NCBI GenBank assembly: GCA_964350135.1
Contig: CAYGJN010000108.1
Coordinates: forward strand, 1 to 8,942
Direction of reading: 5' to 3'
Length of the DNA stretch: 8,942 bases
From: CAYGJN01 sp964350135
Lineage (GTDB): Bacteria > Bdellovibrionota > Bacteriovoracia > Bacteriovoracales > Bacteriovoracaceae
Shown: piece by piece, positions 1-6,925 of the stretch
Layout of the letters: each line of letters opens with the position of its first letter
Position numbering within the stretch: the first letter of the stretch is position 1
The notes under the pieces: generated by a model
The model's input: only the letters and a program-made list of their open reading frames with translations
Databases searched by the model: none
What the model was told of the DNA's origin: nothing
Translations under genes and position numbers: made by a program

Positions 1-39
1 ATAGTCATCCGATTTATAATTTTTACTCCATTGATAAAA

Positions 40-1635
40 CTATAGCTCAGGATTTAGAGTTTGAATCAGAACTTTTCCTTCGCTTGTATATCTACCAGCT
101 CTTCCTGAAACCTGTGCTAGTAGTTGAAAAGCTTTTTCTTGAGATCTAAAGTCAGGATAATTTAATTCGTTATCTACACCAAGGACAATCACCAAATTAA
201 CTTTTTTAAAATTATGCCCCTTAGAAAGCATTTGCGTTCCTATTAGAATATCAATTTTTCCTTCATGAAAATCTGATAGTTTTTGCTCTAATGCTGTAAA
301 TGTTTTAATCTCGGCCCTATCAAATCGATCTACTTTCGAGTCCTTAAAAATATTTTGTAATACCTCTTGTACTTTTTCAGTACCGAAGCCTTTTTGTGAC
401 AAATCGATAACACCACATTTAGGACATTCATTAGGATAGGCTTCTTTGTAGTCGCAATGATGACAAATAAGTTCTTTTTTAAGTTTGTAATACTTAAGTG
501 GAGTTGAGCAGTTCATGCAAAAAAATTGATGACCACATCCAGAACATTGAATATAACTTGAATAACCTAATCGATTGATAAAGATTAAAACCTGCTCCTT
601 TTTTTTAAGAGCTTCACCTATATAATCGATAGACTTATTGCATAATGGCCAACTCTTATAATCTGAATCAATGGATCTTTCCCTTAAGTCTACAAGTTCA
701 ATATCAGGTAGCTTAATATTGTTAATTCTTGAACTTAGCCTGTGATAGTATTTTGTATTCTTAAAACTTCGAAGAGACTCCATGGAAGGAGTTGCTGAAC
801 CAAGCACGGTTGGAATATTTAATATTGAAGATTTCTTAATAGCAATATCTCTTGCATGATATGGGCAACGATCATCTTGTTTTAATGATGAATCATGTTC
901 TTCATCTACAATTATAAGACCTAGCTTTTGAACAGGAAGAAAAACAGCGCTTCTAACCCCAACAATGAGTTTTGGTGATTGATCGTCTTGCAATAATTTC
1001 CATAGCCCATATTTGTCGGAGTTACTAACTGCTGAGTGATAAGTATAAATTGGGCAACTTAACGTCTCTTGAAAGACTTTCATGAATTGCGGGGTTAAAT
1101 TTATTTCTGGCAAAATAAAAAGAACTGAGTGACCTTTAGAGATAAGCTCTTTCATAAGTTCTATATAAATCGCTGTTTTCCCACTACCTGTTACACCATG
1201 AATAAGATGTTTACTAAAACCACTCGCAAGATCTGTTTTAATTGATGTTAATACTTTTGTTTGATCATCACTTATATCAAATCCTAGATCGCCACCACTT
1301 CCTTCGTAATGCTTTAATGTGCGAGGTCTTTTCATAGGTTTTGGTAAAATATCAAAAACTAATTTACCGAGACTGTAATGATAGTAATTGGCCATCCATT
1401 TTAAAAGATCAAGGTCTGGAGGTAGAATTTTTAACTCTTCTATTTTTTCTGAAATATGCTTAATTTTAAATTCACTATTTTCACTTCCGCCTTTAGAGAC
1501 AATGCAACCTTTTTCTTTTCTTTTACCTAGAGGTACAGTGACTAACTCGCCTGGCTCTAAAATCTGATCCGACTTATAGGTTAAGATACTTTGCTTCAAT
1601 GGAAAATTGACTGCGACTTGGTAAAATGAGTCCAC
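40..1635 (-). CDS. priA: Primosomal protein N' (PriA), replication-restart helicase, C-terminus cut by an in-frame amber stop
   Basis: PriA recognises stalled or collapsed replication forks and starts reloading of the replicative helicase; it is a cytoplasmic 3'-5' superfamily 2 helicase. The 531 residues show an N-terminal 3'-end-binding domain (about 1-105), Walker A GVTGSGKT (147-154), DEEH box (244-247), a CPYHARD segment (257-263), eight cysteines of the two zinc sites (364, 367, 373, 376, 391, 394, 404, 407), GTQMLSKGHNF (466-476) and QVSGRAGR (508-515). Only about 15-20 residues separate the first domain from the helicase core, so the winged-helix domain found in E. coli PriA (732 aa) is missing. 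The C-terminal domain is also missing: TAG at 40-42 ends the frame right after LNPEL, yet the next 13 codons in frame (to base 1) still resemble PriA. The start is GTG at 1633-1635, overlapping the TAG of the upstream gene by one base. Identity is certain; whether the product is truly truncated is open. Confidence 0.95.
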   Translation of the reverse strand: MDSFYQVAVNFPLKQSILTYKSDQILEPGELVTVPLGKRKEKGCIVSKGGSENSEFKIKHISEKIEELKILPPDLDLLKWMANYYHYSLGKLVFDILPKPMKRPRTLKHYEGSGGDLGFDISDDQTKVLTSIKTDLASGFSKHLIHGVTGSGKTAIYIELMKELISKGHSVLFILPEINLTPQFMKVFQETLSCPIYTYHSAVSNSDKYGLWKLLQDDQSPKLIVGVRSAVFLPVQKLGLIIVDEEHDSSLKQDDRCPYHARDIAIKKSSILNIPTVLGSATPSMESLRSFKNTKYYHRLSSRINNIKLPDIELVDLRERSIDSDYKSWPLCNKSIDYIGEALKKKEQVLIFINRLGYSSYIQCSGCGHQFFCMNCSTPLKYYKLKKELICHHCDYKEAYPNECPKCGVIDLSQKGFGTEKVQEVLQNIFKDSKVDRFDRAEIKTFTALEQKLSDFHEGKIDILIGTQMLSKGHNFKKVNLVIVLGVDNELNYPDFRSQEKAFQLLAQVSGRAGRYTSEGKVLIQTLNPEL

Positions 1636-2615
1636 TAGAATAAAAACTTCGGTCTGAGTGATTGATCAGTTTTTGACTGCACACTCATTGCATCCCTCAG
1701 GGAACTCTTTATCTTCGAATATGTTGCAGGTCTGTAAGTAACATGACGAAGAGAGCTTGTTGTAATTTTAAATTTTCTGTCTGAAATGGTTACAATAATA
1801 AACTTAGGGAACTCATGACTTCCATTCATTAAAACATAATCAAACAATTTAGCATTAAAGCTTGTTCCTATGTCATGATGAGAAATTTCAACTAATTTAT
1901 GATCATCATTGGAAAACTTTGCTGTAGTTTTTTCTAACTTGGCCAAAAGATAAAAAGACTGCCCTTCTTTGATTAACTCCACACTTGGCTGCTTGGTGTA
2001 AAAAGCCGATGCTAAAATCTTCTTAATTTTTTGTCTTTCTTCAGGCTCTTCTGGCTTCAGTGGTGATTTCAACTCATCTTTCAGACTTGGTTCATCATTA
2101 ACACTCTGAAGATATCTTTTGTAACCATTATAAAGAAGCATCTTATCCTTATTAAGGAGATCTTTATTTTCTAAATAGTCAGAATTTGTTTTCTTTAAAA
2201 AATTAGATATTACTTTTTCTTCATTTAAAGCAAGAGTCAGTATCATGCCAAAAAACAAATCTTTTTCAACACTAATACCCTTTTTGGTTAAAAAGTATTT
2301 TTGAATAGATCCACCTTCATAAAAATAAGATAGCGAATCATTTTTCATAGATATATCGCTGTACTCTGTTTGAAGTAACTCGATTGTTTGATATCGATTT
2401 TTATGAAAAAGTAGCTTCACAAATTTTTTATAGTTCTGCTTTTCATCTTCTTCATTTTCTCTTTTTGTTAACTCTTCAATTGTTAAGTTGATAGAGATTG
2501 TATCTGCTTCAACTTCTTTATTGCTCGCATTCCTAAAAAGTGATTCTATTGTTGGAATGGCAGCAAAGGAAAGCTGTGTAATAATAAATAAAAAAAGAAC
2601 AGTCTTAATTTTCAT
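1635..2615 (-). CDS. Exported protein of unknown function between galU and priA
   Basis: I do not recognise this 326-residue protein. It begins with a clear Sec signal peptide (basic MKIK, hydrophobic core 5-14, likely cleavage after LSFA at residue 18), so it should act in the periplasm or be secreted; no lipobox cysteine is visible and the protein has no cysteine at all. Residues 40-65 and 175-200 are highly charged and probably helical or linker-like (a Pro/Glu-rich KPEEPEERQ stretch at 187-195). The last 120 residues (about 210-310) look like a compact beta-rich domain with alternating hydrophobic strands such as FIIVTISDRKFKITTS (272-287). The ATG overlaps the end of galU by 11 bp, and its own TAG overlaps the GTG of priA by 1 bp, so translation is probably coupled to both. 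A purine-rich AGGGAAAAG lies about 10-18 nt upstream of the start, inside galU. There is no visible enzyme motif. Confidence 0.85.
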   Translation of the reverse strand: MKIKTVLFLFIITQLSFAAIPTIESLFRNASNKEVEADTISINLTIEELTKRENEEDEKQNYKKFVKLLFHKNRYQTIELLQTEYSDISMKNDSLSYFYEGGSIQKYFLTKKGISVEKDLFFGMILTLALNEEKVISNFLKKTNSDYLENKDLLNKDKMLLYNGYKRYLQSVNDEPSLKDELKSPLKPEEPEERQKIKKILASAFYTKQPSVELIKEGQSFYLLAKLEKTTAKFSNDDHKLVEISHHDIGTSFNAKLFDYVLMNGSHEFPKFIIVTISDRKFKITTSSLRHVTYRPATYSKIKSSLRDAMSVQSKTDQSLRPKFLF

Positions 2616-3486
2616 AATTTTTTATCTTTTCCCTAAGTAATTCTAAAGTATAGGACTTTAAATCTTTATCTCTCAAGGCGAACTCAATTGTGGCATTAAG
2701 ATAGCCCTTGATATTTCCAGTATCAAAACGATCACCTTTAAAAATATGAGCGTAGAAATCTTGTTTTTGAGCTAAAAAATTAATAGCGTCAGTCAATTGA
2801 TATTCTCCACCTGCACCTCTTGGAATAGACTTAAGAGCTTCGAATATATTTTGATTAAGAATATATCTTCCTGGCGTTGCTAAACGAGTGGGAGCTTTTT
2901 CCGGATCTGGTTTTTCAACCATTGAGCTCATTTTATAAGTTCCACCAGAAATCTCTACTCCGTCAATAATCCCATACTTATTAGTTTCTGATTTAGGAAC
3001 TTCCATTACACCAATAACTGGAGCATTGTTGTAATTACTAGAAACCTCAATCAATTGTTTTGTAACTGGCTCTGAACCTATAACAAGGTCATCACCTAAA
3101 AGAACTGCAAAACTCTCATTTTTTTCAATTAAATGCTCAGCACATAATACTGCATGACCAAGACCTAATTGCTCTTTTTGTCTTACTGAAATGACATCTA
3201 CTGTATTGCCTAGCTCTTTTACAAGTTCTAGCTCTTTAGTTTTTCCATTTTCTTCAAGAAAAGCTTCAAGGCCAGAATTTCTGTCATAAAAGTTTTCGAT
3301 GGACTCTTTTCCTGAGCTTGTAACAAAGATAAGTTGCTCAATACCTGAGTTAACTGCTTCCATTACCACATAGTGCAGCATAGGAGTATTCAGAATAGGA
3401 ATCATCTCCTTTGGAATTTCTTTAGTTGCTGGCAGAAATCTTGTTCCTTTTCCAGCTATTGGAATGACAGCCTTTTTGATTTTCAT
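2605..3486 (-). CDS. galU: UTP--glucose-1-phosphate uridylyltransferase (GalU/GtaB type)
   Basis: Converts UTP and glucose 1-phosphate to UDP-glucose and pyrophosphate in the cytoplasm, supplying glucosyl donors for lipopolysaccharide, capsule and other glycans. The 293 residues match the usual family length. Visible motifs in order: nucleotide-binding AGKGTRFLPATKEIPKEM (11-28), QKEQLGLGHA (103-112), LLGDD (129-133, metal/nucleotide site), KYGIIDG (170-176), MVEKP (189-193, with the conserved Lys192), GRYIL (206-210), GGEYQLTDAI (226-235) and GDRFDTGNIKGYLNA (251-265). The start at 3486 is supported by an AGGA (3496-3499, minus strand) nine bases upstream. It is the first visible gene of a minus-strand unit with the exported protein and priA, whose frames overlap it or each other. 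It is divergent from the barrel gene at 3523 with only 36 bp between; I could not pick a convincing promoter for galU itself. Confidence 0.97.
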   Translation of the reverse strand: MKIKKAVIPIAGKGTRFLPATKEIPKEMIPILNTPMLHYVVMEAVNSGIEQLIFVTSSGKESIENFYDRNSGLEAFLEENGKTKELELVKELGNTVDVISVRQKEQLGLGHAVLCAEHLIEKNESFAVLLGDDLVIGSEPVTKQLIEVSSNYNNAPVIGVMEVPKSETNKYGIIDGVEISGGTYKMSSMVEKPDPEKAPTRLATPGRYILNQNIFEALKSIPRGAGGEYQLTDAINFLAQKQDFYAHIFKGDRFDTGNIKGYLNATIEFALRDKDLKSYTLELLREKIKNYEN

Positions 3487-3493
3487 CTATAAT
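3464..3493 (+). promoter_or_regulatory. Sigma70-type promoter for the barrel-protein gene, lying partly inside galU
   Basis: ATGACA at 3464-3469 (five of six against TTGACA) and a perfect TATAAT at 3488-3493 are separated by 18 bp. Transcription would start near 3500, giving a leader of about 23 nt before the ATG at 3523. The -35 element lies within the first codons of the oppositely oriented galU. This is a consensus match read by eye; the start point is inferred. Confidence 0.55.
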
Positions 3494-3507
3494 AATCCTA
3501 GTAACTC

Positions 3508-3521
3508 TTTCATGGATGAAA
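3508..3521. promoter_or_regulatory. Near-perfect palindrome in the divergent gap (possible operator)
   Basis: TTTCAT and ATGAAA form a 6-2-6 inverted repeat around a GG centre, in the 36-bp gap between galU and the barrel gene and just downstream of the inferred plus-strand start point. It could be an operator or a short 5-bp leader hairpin with loop TGGA just before the ATG at 3523. In AT-rich DNA a repeat this short can arise by chance. Confidence 0.25.
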
Positions 3522-3522
3522 T

Positions 3523-4443
3523 ATGAGAAATTTTACTTCTTTTTGGATCTTATTCCTAGGGCCTATTTTACTAACTAGCAGCCTCAGCTTTGCTAGAGTA
3601 AAAGACTTTCAAACTACAAGACTTAAAGCAACTGCAGGAGCTGGGGTTGGTTCAATATTAATGAATGAATCTGCAATTTTAAACCCTGCACCGGTAGCAT
3701 TCTTTAATAATTCATCTGTCTATTTACAAACTCAAGAGTATCTCTACGAAGGAGCTGAATTACAGGCAAGTGGTGTTGAAGGACAATATAATCAAAACTC
3801 AGACACGCGCGGTGTGATTGTTGCAGATACAAAAAATCAACTTAAAGGTGCTGCTAGTTATACAAAGCAACAAGAAGGTTATGATATTAGAAAACGTATC
3901 ACGGCCGCTTTAGCTGCTCCCATCTCTGCAAGATCTGCACTTGGTTTTCTTTATAGAAAAACAGAAGATACCAATTACGATTTTATAACAACTGATGGGA
4001 TTGAAGATAGTTATGACCAACTTGTAGTTGGTGCAACTCATGCTGTTGATGAAGATTTTACTTTAGGTGCAATTGTTGTTGATCCATTTAAAACTAAACC
4101 TGAAGACACAAGAGCTATTCTTGGAACTCAATTTATTTTCAAAAGACTTTTAACTATAATGATTGACCTAGGTGCTGATTATACACAAGACCTTGCAGAA
4201 ACAAGGCAATACCGTGTTGCTACTCAGATCAATGCATTCTCTGATATTTATCTTAGATTTGGTGTTTTTGAAGATCGTGCATTAGATGAAAAAGGTAACG
4301 GCATAGGCGTAGCGTGGGTAGGTCCAAAGCTTGTTATCGAAGCCAGTATTCAAAATATTAAAGACTTAGGCCTAAGACCTAATGATGTGCCAACTCCGAG
4401 TAAACTTACTGAGACATCCTTTGCAATGTCTTACTTTTTTTAA
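3523..4443 (+). CDS. Predicted outer-membrane beta-barrel protein (FadL/PorV-like pattern)
   Basis: The 306-residue protein starts with a signal peptide (hydrophobic core about 8-20, likely cleavage after LSFA at 24). After it comes RLKATAGAGVGSILMNESAI followed by LNPAP (33-57). This resembles the mature N-terminus of FadL/OmpP1- and PorV-type barrels, where a Gly-rich stretch leads into a NE(A/S)A..NPA motif. The rest alternates short polar turns with amphipathic strands (for example 106-114, 125-145, 164-186, 197-220, 227-249, 260-277) and ends in AMSYFF, with the terminal Phe typical of BamA-recognised outer-membrane proteins. No cysteine is present. These points support an outer-membrane barrel of perhaps 12-14 strands, but the ligand is unknown and the exact family is inference. 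A sigma70-like promoter lies at 3464-3493; no strong ribosome-binding site is visible (GGATGA at 3514-3519 is close to the start). The gene stands 79 bp ahead of the CFI-box gene. Confidence 0.8.
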   Translation: MRNFTSFWILFLGPILLTSSLSFARVKDFQTTRLKATAGAGVGSILMNESAILNPAPVAFFNNSSVYLQTQEYLYEGAELQASGVEGQYNQNSDTRGVIVADTKNQLKGAASYTKQQEGYDIRKRITAALAAPISARSALGFLYRKTEDTNYDFITTDGIEDSYDQLVVGATHAVDEDFTLGAIVVDPFKTKPEDTRAILGTQFIFKRLLTIMIDLGADYTQDLAETRQYRVATQINAFSDIYLRFGVFEDRALDEKGNGIGVAWVGPKLVIEASIQNIKDLGLRPNDVPTPSKLTETSFAMSYFF

Positions 4444-4503
4444 TTATTTCAATAGTTTAAAGTTTGAGTAATTTCCTAAAGAGTTCTACTTCTGAGCCGA
4501 TAA

Positions 4504-4528
4504 GACCATACAAGGGTGGAGTATGGTT
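4504..4528 (+). promoter_or_regulatory. Start-site hairpin: ribosome-binding site in the loop, ATG in the stem
   Basis: ACCATAC (4505-4511) is perfectly complementary to GTATGGT (4521-4527), and a G-U pair extends it to 4504/4528. The nine-base loop AAGGGTGGA (4512-4520) displays the Shine-Dalgarno sequence, and all three bases of the start codon (4523-4525) are paired. Such a fold could restrain initiation or present the ribosome-binding site. It is seen in the sequence; function is inferred. Confidence 0.4.
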
Positions 4529-5230
4529 CAACAGGCATCAAAAAAAGAAAAGAAAAAAAATCTTGATGCGCTTAATAGGCGCTATCAACAACGTATTAGT
4601 GTAGCTAAACAGGGCAAGATTGCCATGGAAGCTAATGATTTCCTAAATGCCATTAAATGTTACAACACTTATTTTAAAATCATCGCTGACGTAAAAGAAG
4701 TTAGTGATAAAAGAATTAACCCAGGCCTATTTAGCCCTGATACAGAACTGTCTGAAATGATGTTAATCAGCCATATTTACTGGGATCTTGCTAAGATTTA
4801 TGACCGAACTCCTCACCTAGCAAAAGAGTTCAGTCGATGTCTTTCTCAATTTTCGAGTTTTACGATTGGACATCCTTATCAAATTGTTAACTCTGAGATG
4901 CTTAGAAGATATATACGATCTGGAAAGGCGCTTAACAAAAAAGAGTTCCAAGATACTTATCAAAGAATTTATGTAAACTCTAAAAAATGCTATATAGCGA
5001 CTCATTGCTTTGGTCCTGAACACCAATATACCAATACGATCCGCGCTATAAAGCCTATACTCTTTAAAACCTATATGGGTCACGCATTTGTTGATTCATA
5101 CTATCGACTATCTCCTTTTCTTGTAGGTTTTTTAAAAAAGCATCCATATATTGATGTTTTTTTTACAAAACTATTCGCAAGGCCAGTCCTTACTCTTTTC
5201 TCAAAAATAGTAAATCGTTTTAGAAATTAG
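4523..5230 (+). CDS. CFI-box-type C-terminal domain protein with helical, TPR-like N-terminal region
   Basis: The 235-residue protein has no signal peptide; it opens with a very basic stretch (KKEKKK, 7-12). Residues 22-60 (AKQGKIAMEANDFLNAIKCY...) and 84-110 look like TPR-type helix pairs. Residues 156-226 fit the CFI-box C-terminal domain: CYIATHCFGPEH (156-167) replaces the common CFIATAAYGS-type box, then a helix, GHAFVDSYYRLSP (186-198), FLKKHPYI (203-210) and a final segment ARPVLTLF (219-226). The order and spacing of box, YYR.SP and HP are what identify the domain; I recall it as an uncharacterised module fused to varied N-terminal regions. Here the box carries a second Cys (162) and a His (161). 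Ribosome binding at AAGGG (4512-4516), held in a hairpin. It precedes def-fmt by a 77-nt gap and may be cotranscribed. The biochemical role is unknown. Confidence 0.85.
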   Translation: MVQQASKKEKKKNLDALNRRYQQRISVAKQGKIAMEANDFLNAIKCYNTYFKIIADVKEVSDKRINPGLFSPDTELSEMMLISHIYWDLAKIYDRTPHLAKEFSRCLSQFSSFTIGHPYQIVNSEMLRRYIRSGKALNKKEFQDTYQRIYVNSKKCYIATHCFGPEHQYTNTIRAIKPILFKTYMGHAFVDSYYRLSPFLVGFLKKHPYIDVFFTKLFARPVLTLFSKIVNRFRN

Positions 5231-5307
5231 CCCCTAGCCTGGAATATCTGGTATTTCATAACTATTACTAGTATAGATAATTGACTCGTCTCATGGTAAA
5301 AAAGATT

Positions 5308-5913
5308 ATGAGCAAAGTAGAGAATTCTTTAGAAAATTATCAACTTAATGGAGATCTTTTAAAGATCCATACATATCCTGATCCTATTCTTAAAAAAATA
5401 GCAACACCTGTTGAAAACTTTGATGAAAATCTAAAAAAACTTTGCTTTGATATGCTTTTTACAATGTATCACGCTCCTGGCATTGGTTTAGCTGCTCCAC
5501 AAATTGGTCTTAGCAAAAGAATTTTTGTTATGGATGTTGATTATGATCGAGAACTTATTGAAGGATCGGAAGATGATTACACTCTTTCTAATTTTAAACC
5601 ACAGGTTTTTATAAATCCTGTTATAAGAGATAAAGAAGGTGAAATTGTTTATCAAGAAGGATGCTTAAGCCTTCCTGGCATTTATGAAGATGTTAAACGG
5701 TTTGAATCTTGTGTCGTCGATTATCAAGACTGGAACGGAAACACACATACGATTGAAGCTTCTGAATTATTTGCCATTTGTATTCAACATGAAAATGATC
5801 ATCTCGATGGAGTTGTTTTTATTGAAAAACTATCTCCTTTAAAATTAGATTTCTATTCTAAAAAGCTAATTAAGCAAAAGAAAAAAGATCGACAGTCCCA
5901 AGAACTCGATTAA
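5308..5913 (+). CDS. def: Peptide deformylase
   Basis: Removes the formyl group from the N-terminal formyl-methionine of new proteins at the ribosome exit; metal (Fe2+/Zn2+) enzyme. Counting from ATG 5308 (201 aa), motif 1 GIGLAAPQ is at 58-65, motif 2 EGCLS at 117-121 (metal-ligand Cys) and motif 3 HENDH at 161-165 (two His ligands and the catalytic Glu), all intact. It is longer than E. coli Def (169 aa): an N-terminal extension of about 18 residues before KIHTYPDPIL, an acidic insertion between motifs 1 and 2 (about residues 80-97, ELIEGSEDDYTL) and a Lys-rich tail. The start is uncertain: TTG 5281, ATG 5293 and ATG 5308 share the frame and none has a good ribosome-binding site. I prefer 5308 because a possible -10 (GATAAT at 5276-5281) would leave almost no leader for the others. 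Its TAA overlaps the fmt ATG by one base. Confidence 0.95.
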   Translation: MSKVENSLENYQLNGDLLKIHTYPDPILKKIATPVENFDENLKKLCFDMLFTMYHAPGIGLAAPQIGLSKRIFVMDVDYDRELIEGSEDDYTLSNFKPQVFINPVIRDKEGEIVYQEGCLSLPGIYEDVKRFESCVVDYQDWNGNTHTIEASELFAICIQHENDHLDGVVFIEKLSPLKLDFYSKKLIKQKKKDRQSQELD

Positions 5914-6836
5914 TGAATAAACTCAATACTATATTCATGGGAACTCCAGATATAGGAATACCTTGTCTTGAATACCTTTTTAATAATAAGCAAATTAATT
6001 TAAAGGGAGTAGTTTCCCAACCAGACAGACCTTCCGGCCGAGGAAAAAAACTACAATCCCCTCCAATTGCACAGTTCGCAAAAGATAATAGTATTGCTTT
6101 ATTACAGACTCAAAATATTAATAATGATTTCCACTGGATTGAAGATTTTGGAGACATTGATTTTATTTTGGTTTTTGCATTCTCTCAATTTCTTGGGAGT
6201 AAAATTTTAAACTACCCTTCTATTGCTTGTTTTAATATTCATACTTCTCTTCTTCCTAAATATAGAGGCGCAGCTCCCATTCAATATGCTCTTTTAAATA
6301 GAGATAAAGAAACAGGTGTTTCTATTCAAAAGATGGTAAAGAAAATGGATGCAGGAGATATCGCTATTGAAAAACCTGTTCTAATTGACCCCCTTGAAAC
6401 AGGTGGTACCCTTTATAACAAGTTAAAAAATATTGCACCAAAAGCGCTGGATGATCTTATTCTCTCTATTCAGCAAGATACTCTAAGCTTTAAAAAACAA
6501 AATGAATCTGAGGTAAGCTTTGCTCCAACTCTTCAAAGAGAGGATGGAAAACTTAATTTTTCAGATCTTTATCTTGAAGTTGATGCTCGCCACAGGGCCC
6601 TACAACCATGGCCTGGTAGTTATTGTTTCTTAAATGGTAAAAGGCTCAAGATTCACAAAATCGAAGCTTTTGATAAAAAGCTTTCTCCCCTTGAAGTCTC
6701 TACCGCAGAGGGCTTCCTCCTAGTTGGAGTGCAAGATGGATCTATTAGGCTTAGCGAAGTTCAGTTAGAGGGCAAGAAAGCTTGCTCAGATATAGAGCTT
6801 CTTAATGGCCTAAGGAGTGAGTTTAAGCTCAGCTAA
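5913..6836 (+). CDS. fmt: Methionyl-tRNA formyltransferase
   Basis: Transfers a formyl group from 10-formyltetrahydrofolate to Met on initiator tRNA, the step that creates the substrate later processed by Def. The 307 residues are close to E. coli Fmt (315). Visible: N-terminal MGTPDIGIPCLEYL (9-22), the tRNA-contacting loop SQPDRPSGRGKKLQSPPI (35-52), catalytic N108-x-H110 followed by SLLPKYRGAAPIQ (112-124), and Asp146 in MDAGDI (145-150), equivalent to the E. coli Asn106/His108/Asp144 triad. The C-terminal OB-like domain includes RALQPWPGSY (228-237) and VQLEGKK (283-289). One small oddity is AFSQFLG (89-95) where many family members have AYGQILP. The ATG shares one base with the def TAA (TAATG), so the pair is almost certainly cotranscribed and translationally coupled. 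Confidence 0.97.
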   Translation: MNKLNTIFMGTPDIGIPCLEYLFNNKQINLKGVVSQPDRPSGRGKKLQSPPIAQFAKDNSIALLQTQNINNDFHWIEDFGDIDFILVFAFSQFLGSKILNYPSIACFNIHTSLLPKYRGAAPIQYALLNRDKETGVSIQKMVKKMDAGDIAIEKPVLIDPLETGGTLYNKLKNIAPKALDDLILSIQQDTLSFKKQNESEVSFAPTLQREDGKLNFSDLYLEVDARHRALQPWPGSYCFLNGKRLKIHKIEAFDKKLSPLEVSTAEGFLLVGVQDGSIRLSEVQLEGKKACSDIELLNGLRSEFKLS

Positions 6837-6838
6837 GT

Positions 6839-6863
6839 ATGTAATTTTTACATGGTTTTTTTT
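6839..6863 (+). terminator. Possible weak intrinsic terminator after fmt
   Basis: ATGTAA (6839-6844) and TTACAT (6848-6853) form a six-base stem with a TTT loop, followed after GG by eight T (6856-6863). It sits right after the fmt stop codon. The stem is AT-rich and short, so termination may be inefficient. Confidence 0.45.
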
Positions 6864-6925
6864 CTAACATAAATCAATACGTAATAGTTACTTAGTATCT
6901 AGCATTAACAACGCGCCATGGTAAT

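Noticed and set aside
40..42. Genome-wide amber reassignment (for example to an amino acid) explaining the priA stop
   Set aside because: TAG ends the exported-protein gene and the CFI-box gene at sensible positions, so it acts as a normal stop here.
4817..5083. Minus-strand open frame of 88 codons opposite the CFI-box gene
   Set aside because: It lies wholly antisense to a gene with a recognisable domain, and its translation shows no motif or plausible domain.
5249..5281. Promoter for def (TATAGA or GATAAT as -10)
   Set aside because: The -10 candidates are fair, but no recognisable -35 lies at the right distance; kept only as weak support for the start choice.
5290..5312. Five-base inverted repeat CTCAT/ATGAG pairing the def ATG at 5308
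   Set aside because: Five pairs with a 13-nt loop are expected often by chance, unlike the longer hairpins at 4504 and 6926.
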